From contig NZ_JAIEWN010000053.1 in NCBI RefSeq assembly GCF_019599295.1, forward strand, positions 1 through 37,277: a stretch of 37,277 nt of DNA, in the 5' to 3' direction. Source of the DNA: Oscillochloris sp. ZM17-4. GTDB taxonomy: Bacteria; Chloroflexota; Chloroflexia; Chloroflexales; Chloroflexaceae. The position numbers and the translations under genes were made by a program. Shown piece by piece: positions 30,934 through 37,277 of this stretch (position 1 is its first letter; each line of letters starts with the position of its first letter). The notes under the pieces are model-generated. The model was given only the letters and a program-made list of their open reading frames with translations. It had not been told where the DNA came from and made no database searches.

Positions 30934-31932
30934 GTGTCTGCAAAAATACTTGTGGTGGATGATGATCCGGCTATCCGCGATGTCCTCGTTCGGATTTTGC
31001 AGCGCGAGGGCTATACGCCGATCACCGCCGCAGACGGCCTTGAGGCGCTCGATCTCGTGCTGAGCGAGTCGCCCGATCTGATCCTGCTCGATGTGACGAT
31101 GCCGATGCTCGATGGCTTCGCCGTCTGTAAGCGGCTGAAGGACAATGAGCAGACGGCGCTGATCCCGGTGACGATGCTGACGGGACTCGACGACCGCGAG
31201 CATCGCCGGCGGGGGGTCGAGGTGGGCGCGGACGACTTTCTCACGAAGCCGATTGAGCAGAGCCTGCTGCGGGCCCGGCTGCGCTCGCAGCTGCGGATCA
31301 AGCGCCTGACCGACCAGCTCGACCGTACGGAGAGCGTGATCTTTATGCTGGCCCTGGCGGTGGAGGCGAAGGATGCCTACACCGAGGGGCACCTGCGCCG
31401 GCTGTCGAGCTACAGCGAGCAGCTCGCCATCGCGGCGCAGCTCTCCTCGACGCAGGTGAAGGCGATCCGCCTCGGCGGCATGCTCCACGATATCGGCAAG
31501 ATCTCGATCGATGATGCGATCCTGGGGAAGCCGGCGAAGCTCACCGATGAGGAGTACCGCCATATTAAGCGTCACCCCGAGGAGGGCGCGCGGATCGTGG
31601 CGCCGATGCGCTTCGCGGGCGAGGTAGGGCCGATCATTAAGCACCACCACGAGCGCTGGGATGGCACGGGCTACCCGGACGGCCTGTGCGGCGAGGCGAT
31701 TCCGATCGGGGCGCGGATCGTGGCGATTGTGGATGCGTACGACGCGATGATGACGGATCGACCCTACCGCAGATCGCTGGGGCTGGACGAGACGGTGTTT
31801 CGCCTCCGCGAGGGCCGTGGCCGCGAGTGGGACCCGCAGCTGCTCGATCTCTTTCTCGCGATGATCGCGGAGGGCCGCCTTGTTGAGCCGCGCCGCGAGG
31901 ATGGGCTGCGCCCGGCCGAGCTGCGGCTTTAG
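30934..31932 (+). CDS. Response regulator with HD-GYP output (c-di-GMP phosphodiesterase type)
   Basis: The 332-residue RpfG-like protein has a receiver (1-120: LVVDDD, acceptor D53 in LILLDVTMP, and the Lys in TKPIE) joined by a helical linker to an HD-GYP domain (about 135-320). The metal and substrate motifs are present: EGHLRRLS, MLHDIGK, IKRHPEEG, IKHHHERWDGTGYPDGL and DAYDAMMTDRPYR. HD-GYP enzymes break down cyclic di-GMP. The GTG start has AAAGG upstream. No kinase is adjacent. It is followed 30 bases later by a methyltransferase gene. Confidence 0.94.
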   Translation: MSAKILVVDDDPAIRDVLVRILQREGYTPITAADGLEALDLVLSESPDLILLDVTMPMLDGFAVCKRLKDNEQTALIPVTMLTGLDDREHRRRGVEVGADDFLTKPIEQSLLRARLRSQLRIKRLTDQLDRTESVIFMLALAVEAKDAYTEGHLRRLSSYSEQLAIAAQLSSTQVKAIRLGGMLHDIGKISIDDAILGKPAKLTDEEYRHIKRHPEEGARIVAPMRFAGEVGPIIKHHHERWDGTGYPDGLCGEAIPIGARIVAIVDAYDAMMTDRPYRRSLGLDETVFRLREGRGREWDPQLLDLFLAMIAEGRLVEPRREDGLRPAELRL

Positions 31933-31962
31933 CGGGCGCCCACACGGGGACGCCCCTACCTG

Positions 31963-32793
31963 ATGTACCCCGAAGCCTTCGACTATCTCACCTGCCCACG
32001 CCACCCCGAGGCGCGGCTGGCCCTTGAGGCTGGGGCGCGCTATGCGGTCGATGGCGCGATCCTCAGGGGGCGGGTGCGCTGCCCCACCTGCGGGGCGCGC
32101 TACCGAATCGCCGCCGGCATCCTCGATCTGCTCGGCCCGCTGGCCCTCCCCGACAGCCCGGCCCAGCTTACCAACTATCTGCCGCTCACCGCGTGGGGCT
32201 ATGAGCGCATCTGGCGCCCGCGCGCGCTGACGCTCCTCTCGGGCGAGCCCCTCGGCTATGATCGTGAGCTGCCGCTCGTCGCGGGCCTGCTCGCGCCGGG
32301 GCGGGGCGGCCTGTTCGTGGATGCGGCCTGCTCGAACGGGCTCTACGCGCGAGCGATCGAGCGGGCGCGCGGCGGTATCCCCGGGCACACGATAGGCGTC
32401 GATCACGCGCGGCCGATGCTGCGGCAGGCCAGGGCCTTCGCCCGCGCCCAGGGACTGCGGATCAGCTATGTGCGGGCGAAGGCCCAGTCGCTCCCGGTTG
32501 CGGCCGGCAGCGCGGCCGGCGTGGCGATGGGCGGCTCGCTGAATGAGATCGGCGATGCCGACGCCGCCCTGCGCGAGCTGCGTCGGGCGCTCGCGCCTGA
32601 TGGCCGCTGTATGATGATGGGCCTGGTGGGCGCGCGGGGCGAGCTGGGCCGGACGCTTCAGGGTGCCCTCGCCGCCGGCGGCGTCGGCTTCTGGCCGCTG
32701 TCTGAGCTGAACCGGCGCATGGCCGCCGCCGGGCTGCGCCTGCGCGCCCAGTGGCGCTACGGGGTGGTGGTGTTTAGCCTGCTGGTCGTTTGA
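31963..32793 (+). CDS. SAM-dependent methyltransferase with N-terminal Trm112-like zinc domain
   Basis: The 276-residue protein begins with a Trm112p-type zinc-binding segment (about 1-55: FDYLTCPRHPEARL with C11, then RVRCPTCGARYRIAAGILDLL). A class I methyltransferase domain follows (about 110-270), with motif I FVDAACSNGLYAR, motif II IGVDHARPML and MGGSLNEIGDADAALRELRR after it. The usual GxGxG is changed to AACSNG, a variant seen in UbiE/MenG-like enzymes. The substrate is unknown. It follows the HD-GYP gene after 30 bases without a clear ribosome site, and converges on the next methyltransferase gene. Confidence 0.82.
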   Translation: MYPEAFDYLTCPRHPEARLALEAGARYAVDGAILRGRVRCPTCGARYRIAAGILDLLGPLALPDSPAQLTNYLPLTAWGYERIWRPRALTLLSGEPLGYDRELPLVAGLLAPGRGGLFVDAACSNGLYARAIERARGGIPGHTIGVDHARPMLRQARAFARAQGLRISYVRAKAQSLPVAAGSAAGVAMGGSLNEIGDADAALRELRRALAPDGRCMMMGLVGARGELGRTLQGALAAGGVGFWPLSELNRRMAAAGLRLRAQWRYGVVVFSLLVV

Positions 32794-32817
32794 GCGGCCC
32801 AGCGTGCGCGCGGATGA

Positions 32818-33684
32818 TCACGTCGCGTCGAGCAGGTAGGCGGGCGCCCACCAGTAGTCGTAGATCGGCCGGCGCTGGGTGCGGGCAAACCCGGCGGCGC
32901 GTAGGTCGGCCTCCCATGCGGCGATGGGCTGCTCGTAGTTGGTGCGGGCGGCTCCCCGGTCGAAGGAGCCGAAGAAGATCGGCATGAGGAAGCCCTGGGC
33001 GACGAGCCCGCCATCGTCGGCATACTCGGCCAGCCCCACCTCGTAGCGGGCGACGAAGTACTCCATCCGCGCCGGCGCGTAGAGGTCGCCGCGGTCGGGC
33101 ACGTCGAACTCGGCGATCAGCAGGCGGGCGCAGTGGCCGCGCAGCCAGGCCAGCATGATCTGGCGGTCGATTCGGTCGAGCGACTGCAGGCTGAAGGTGG
33201 CCTGGGCCAGCTCCCACATGCCGCCCTCGTCGGTGAACTGCTGGATGGTGCCGTTGAAGGCGCGGTAGGCGATCCCGCGGGCGTCGAGTGCGGCGCGGGC
33301 CTGGGCGAGCATCGGGGCGGATGGCTCGACGAGGTCGATCTGGACAACCTGGGGCGTGATCGCTGGCAGGAGCGCCATGCCATCGCCGACGCCGATGTCG
33401 AGGATGCCGATGTGGCTGTAGCCGGCGTAGGCCTCGCGCAGCGCCGCGCTCGTGTTTGCGTAGAGCGGCAGGTTGCCGCCGCCGCGGATGAACGAGGAGA
33501 AGGCGTCGCCGGTGACGTAGACCCCGGCCCTGCCGTGGGCGATCACGCGGCGCAGGTAGGCCGCCGCGGCCGGGTAGACCAGGCTGTCCGGCTGCTCCTC
33601 GGCGGCCAGGCGGGCGAGGTCGGCGGCGGCGGCGTAGTCCCCCTCGCCGAAGGCGATCAGGGCGCGCGCGAAGTGCTGGTTCAT
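32818..33684 (-). CDS. SAM-dependent methyltransferase-like protein
   Basis: The 288-residue protein has a short helical N-terminus reminiscent of one TPR unit (NQHFARALIAFGEGDYAAAA) and a class I methyltransferase domain with motif I HIGILDIGVGDGMALL and motif II QIDLVEPSAPML. Later, TFSLQSLDR takes the place of the post-motif strand. The C-terminal third (EYFVARYEVGLAEYADD, YDYWWAPAYL) is aromatic-rich. GAGGA precedes the ATG at 33684. The gene starts ten bases after the ketopantoate reductase stop, so the two are co-transcribed. The substrate is unknown. Confidence 0.82.
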   Translation of the reverse strand: MNQHFARALIAFGEGDYAAAADLARLAAEEQPDSLVYPAAAAYLRRVIAHGRAGVYVTGDAFSSFIRGGGNLPLYANTSAALREAYAGYSHIGILDIGVGDGMALLPAITPQVVQIDLVEPSAPMLAQARAALDARGIAYRAFNGTIQQFTDEGGMWELAQATFSLQSLDRIDRQIMLAWLRGHCARLLIAEFDVPDRGDLYAPARMEYFVARYEVGLAEYADDGGLVAQGFLMPIFFGSFDRGAARTNYEQPIAAWEADLRAAGFARTQRRPIYDYWWAPAYLLDAT

Positions 33685-33694
33685 CAATCCTCGC

Positions 33695-34669
33695 TTAGTC
33701 GTCGTGTCGCGCAGGTGGCATACCTGCTTCGGCCGGCGGAGGCACATGGGCCTGCTGGGCGGAGATCACTGCGATCAGCTTGCCAAGCAGGGCGACCCGG
33801 GGGAGATCGAGCGGCGGCTGGAGCGCGGCCGCGATGCGGGCGATCTCCAGGTTGAGGGAGGCGATCTCGGTCTGCCGGCCGCCGCGGATGTCCTGCAGGG
33901 TTGAGGCGAGCTGGCCAGCTGATTGCGTGCTGAGGAAGATGATCCGCTCAGACAGCTCGCGCGCGTCGAGTCCGATGCCGAGCCGCGCGGTGAGGGCGAC
34001 GCACTCGGCGATCAGCTCGCGGGCGAGGGCGGCGGCGGCCGCATCGCGGGCGAACACCCCGTTGTCCGTGTCGAGCAGGGGGCAGATCGAGTTGAAGACG
34101 CAGTTGATGATCGCCTTCTTCCAGATCTCGCGCTGGATGTCGGCCTCGGCGCGAAAGGGGGTGTCGGCGGTACTCAGATCGGCGACACACCGCTGCAGCT
34201 CAGCCTCGTCGCCGCAGATGATACCGATCGGCGAGGGGGCGACCGCGTGGGCGCTGTAGGTGTACTCGGCCCTGGTCTGGCCAGTGATGTAGAGGATACA
34301 GCGGTAGATCGTGGGGAACTGGGCGTCGAGGAACGGCTGCTCGACGCCGACGCCGTTCTGCATGATCACGATCGGGCCGAGGGCCGCCCGGTCGCGGAGC
34401 GCGCGGGCGATCGCCTGGTTCGCGTACGACTTGCTGGCGATGACGATGATGCCGTCGATCTGGCGCAGCTCCGACAGGGAGATCGTCTCGACCGGCGTGC
34501 TGATCGGGCGCCCGCGATCATAGGTGGTGATCATGACGGCGCTCCTCAGCACGTCGTCCCGGCTGGTGCGGACGGCGAGCACCCGCCGCCCCGCCCTGGT
34601 CAGATGGGCGGCCAGCGGGAAGCCGATCGCCCCGGAACCAAGGATGTATATGGTTCTCGCAGAACGCAT
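33695..34669 (-). CDS. Ketopantoate reductase family protein (PanE/ApbA-like)
   Basis: The 324-residue NADPH-dependent enzyme has an N-terminal Rossmann motif YILGSGAIGFPLAAHL and a PanE-type active-site Lys/Asn/Glu set suggested by ASKSYANQ, MQNGVG and the helix REIWKKAIINCVFNSICPLL. PanE reduces ketopantoate to pantoate on the way to coenzyme A; coaBC lies 1.3 kb away on the other strand, which may be chance. AGGAG lies six bases before the ATG. Several PanE paralogues have other substrates, so the exact reaction is not certain. Confidence 0.85.
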   Translation of the reverse strand: MRSARTIYILGSGAIGFPLAAHLTRAGRRVLAVRTSRDDVLRSAVMITTYDRGRPISTPVETISLSELRQIDGIIVIASKSYANQAIARALRDRAALGPIVIMQNGVGVEQPFLDAQFPTIYRCILYITGQTRAEYTYSAHAVAPSPIGIICGDEAELQRCVADLSTADTPFRAEADIQREIWKKAIINCVFNSICPLLDTDNGVFARDAAAAALARELIAECVALTARLGIGLDARELSERIIFLSTQSAGQLASTLQDIRGGRQTEIASLNLEIARIAAALQPPLDLPRVALLGKLIAVISAQQAHVPPPAEAGMPPARHDD

Positions 34670-34689
34670 CAGCCACTCCTGTGCCCAGG

Positions 34690-35079
34690 TCACTCTTTGC
34701 GCCTGCGCGGCTTCGCCGCGGCGGCGGCCAGATCCCCGGCGACCCGAAACTGGACGATCCTGCGGATAAGATCCAGCGGCATGAGCTGGTCGAGGGGGAA
34801 CTGCACCGAGCCCTTGGCGCCCTTATACGCCGACAGCTCGGCCTGGAACGCCTCGACCCCCTGCGGCGCCGGGTAGAACCCAATATGGTTCTTGAAGGCG
34901 GCAAAGTGAACCAGGTTGCCGTGCATGGCGAAGGTGGGCATTTGGTAGCTTATCTTCTCATGGGCGTCGGGCGCGGCGGCGCGGATGGTCGCCCTGATGG
35001 CCTCAAGCTTCTCCCGGGTCGCCTCGGGGAAGGTGGCGATATACTCGTCGATCGAGTGAAAGCCGGGTGTCGTAGGCAT
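34690..35079 (-). CDS. DUF1801 (YdhG-like) protein
   Basis: The 129-residue protein has the DUF1801 pattern: IDEYIATFPEATREKLEAIR, AHEKISYQMPTFAMHGN and LVHFAAFKNHIGFYPAP. The basic end (AKPRRRKE) is common in the family. These are small cytoplasmic proteins of unknown biochemical function with a fold like the YjbR/frataxin-like group. GAGG lies six bases before the ATG. The gene precedes the ketopantoate reductase by 20 bases, probably in one transcript. Confidence 0.88.
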   Translation of the reverse strand: MPTTPGFHSIDEYIATFPEATREKLEAIRATIRAAAPDAHEKISYQMPTFAMHGNLVHFAAFKNHIGFYPAPQGVEAFQAELSAYKGAKGSVQFPLDQLMPLDLIRRIVQFRVAGDLAAAAAKPRRRKE

Positions 35080-35211
35080 ACGATTCCTCGTCGCTTTGTT
35101 TGATATCTGGGCGCGGCCTTCTGCCCACCCGCTCTGCGGGCGAGTATAGCACACACGGCGGCTCGTCAGCACGCTCGTATCGCCCTGCGGGTGTGACGGA
35201 ACGTCTTGCAT

Positions 35212-35296
35212 GCGGGCGGCTGAAGCCGCGCCGGGAGGGCCTGCGGCCGCCCGCCCGCGAAGGCGGGCGGTTCCGGCGTCGGCCTGCGCCGACGCC
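35212..35296. repeat. Cluster of GC-rich palindromes (REP-like)
   Basis: Three hairpins are packed together: GCGGGCGG at 35212-35219 with CCGCCCGC downstream, a 9-bp stem at 35247-35255 with 35262-35270, and a 9-bp stem at 35275-35283 with 35288-35296. The GGCGGCTGAAGCCGC word is shared with 1911-1926. The cluster abuts the broken end of the oxidoreductase relic. Confidence 0.55.
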
Positions 35297-35299
35297 CGG

Positions 35300-35894
35300 C
35301 GATCAGCAGTACCGCTGGCGCTATGACGCCACGCGGGCCAACGGGGTGCTGGGCGACCTCGGCTCGCATATGATCGACCTGGCCCGCTGGTGCCTGGGCG
35401 ACCCGTGCGGGGTCAGCGCGCACCTCGCCACCTGTGTCGCCCGTGAGGGGGCGGCTGGCCAGCCGCTCGCGCCCGCCAACGACACGGCGCTGCTGCTGCT
35501 GGATATGGACAGCGGGACGCATGCCTCGCTCCACATCAGCGCGGTCGGCCACGCGCTCGAAGGGGACTCGCAGCTGCGGGTGACGATCTACGGGGATGCG
35601 GGCACGCTTGAGGTCGATCTTCAGCGTGGGTATCTGCGCGGCGTGCGGGCGGGCGCCGCAGCCGAGCAGTTGCCTGTGCCCGACGCGCTCTGGGGATCGG
35701 CCGACCGGGGTGCCCCCTTCGCGGTGCTATTCAGCGAGCCGGTCGGCGCGCGCGCGTTCGTCGACGCGGCGCGCGAGCGGCGCGCGGTGCGCCCCGACTT
35801 CTTCGATGGCCTCGCGGCGCAGATCGTCGTCGACGCCGCGCTCGCCTCCCACGCCGGCGGCTGTCGGGTGGCGATCACCGATCTGCCCGCCTGA
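35300..35894 (+). pseudogene. 5'-truncated Gfo/Idh/MocA-family oxidoreductase relic
   Basis: The reading frame begins to look like a protein at YRWRYDATRANGVLGDLGSH and continues through MIDLARWCLGDPCGV, LLLDMDSGTHASLHISAV and TIYGDAGTLEVDL to a stop at 35894. This is the C-terminal substrate-binding half of a Gfo/Idh/MocA dehydrogenase. The N-terminal Rossmann domain (about 130 residues, with the NAD motif and the EKP Lys) is missing; the sequence upstream is palindromic repeat. The frame is open back to an ATG at 35100, but that part is translated repeat. The reading frame is otherwise undamaged, so the loss is probably recent, or the fragment may be expressed. No ribosome site is seen. Confidence 0.78.
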
Positions 35895-35930
35895 TGGGCT
35901 GAATTAGAGATATCGATGGCCGACAACGTG

Positions 35931-35939
35931 TGCTACAAT
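35931..35939 (+). promoter_or_regulatory. Extended -10 promoter of coaBC
   Basis: TGCTACAAT (TACAAT at 35934-35939) lies 31 bases before the coaBC ATG and is identical to the element before the haemoglobin gene, including the following GCC. No good -35. Confidence 0.5.
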
Positions 35940-35970
35940 GCCGGCGCGGTTTTGGCGGGAGGCGGCGCGT

Positions 35971-37172
<1,202 letters not shown>

Positions 37173-37173
<1 letters not shown>

Positions 37174-37238
37174 TTGCAGATTGCAGATTGCAGATTGCAG
37201 ATTGATCAATCTGCAATCTGCAATCTGCAATCTGCAAT
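37173..37238. repeat. Perfect palindrome made of 7-bp tandem repeats
   Basis: Two 33-base arms (37173-37205 and 37206-37238) are exact reverse complements with no spacer. Each arm is about four and a half copies of the heptamer GATTGCA. It begins within the last base of the coaBC stop codon and ends 12 bases before the next gene. It probably works as a terminator-like or RNA-end-protecting hairpin; its repeat make-up is unusual. Confidence 0.85.
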
Positions 37239-37250
37239 TACAAGGGAACT

Positions 37251-37277
37251 ATGACCACAGAGCGTAAGGACCCCGAG
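37251..37277 (+). CDS. Start of a gene cut by the window edge (partial)
   Basis: An ATG at 37251, preceded by AAGGGA, opens the frame MTTERKDPE up to the window end. Nine codons are not enough to identify it. The ribosome site and its place after coaBC make a real gene likely. Confidence 0.5.

Noticed and set aside
30826-32406. A 526-residue open frame antisense to the HD-GYP regulator
   Set aside because: It runs antisense through a gene with intact receiver and HD-GYP motifs and on into the next gene; its composition is not protein-like.

Overview
The window looks like a piece of the chromosome of a chlorosome-bearing filamentous anoxygenic phototroph (Chloroflexota, order Chloroflexales, on the Chloroflexus/Oscillochloris side rather than the chlorosome-less Roseiflexus side). 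The evidence is an unmistakable CsmA baseplate protein, CsmM/CsmN-type envelope proteins, BchU (bacteriochlorophyllide C-20 methyltransferase) and a ChlG/BchG/BchK-type synthase best read as BchK (bacteriochlorophyll c synthase). Base composition is high-GC, and the spaces between genes are rich in long hairpins.

Layout. (1) 1-3830, rightward: a REC-HTH-REC response regulator, a PadR-type regulator with a near-consensus promoter, and a DrrA/DrrB-type ABC exporter. (2) 3878-8484, leftward: an HTH-TM-LytM protein with altered zinc ligands, a small two-helix membrane protein, an M24 aminopeptidase-like protein, an unrecognised 322-residue protein and an alpha/beta hydrolase. (3) 8587-24211, leftward: the chlorosome locus. 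In order of transcription it holds an ArsA/Get3-type ATPase, csmA, two paralogous proteins with a PH-like N-terminus and long disordered tails, a second ArsA ATPase, a third ArsA homologue that has lost its ATPase motifs, an alpha/beta hydrolase, an HExxH protein, a Pro/Ala-rich protein, two paralogous lipase-like hydrolases, then (behind its own promoter) bchU, bchK, csmM and csmN, and finally a type II NADH dehydrogenase-like flavoprotein. (4) 24701-37277, mostly rightward and mainly housekeeping: group II truncated haemoglobin, a VWA/zinc-ribbon protein with a membrane FHA partner, a small membrane protein plus a CtaA-CtaB fusion (haem O/A synthesis), a HesB/IscA protein, DUF309, an HD-GYP response regulator, two methyltransferases, a ketopantoate reductase, DUF1801, a 5'-truncated Gfo/Idh/MocA relic next to a palindromic repeat, coaBC, and the first codons of another gene.

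How the genes may work together. The chlorosome block combines pigment completion (BchU, BchK), structural proteins (CsmA, CsmM, CsmN and the two PH-like proteins) and a set of unassigned proteins that look like assembly factors: three ArsA/Get3 relatives, a putative metalloprotease and three hydrolases. The most interesting reading is that this is a chlorosome assembly system, with Get3-like targeting ATPases (one a pseudo-ATPase) handling hydrophobic envelope proteins, the HExxH protein a candidate for the known C-terminal trimming of CsmA, and the hydrolases acting on pigment or wax esters. The gene identities are read from the sequence; the assembly roles are inference. No tRNA, rRNA, CRISPR array or complete insertion sequence was seen.
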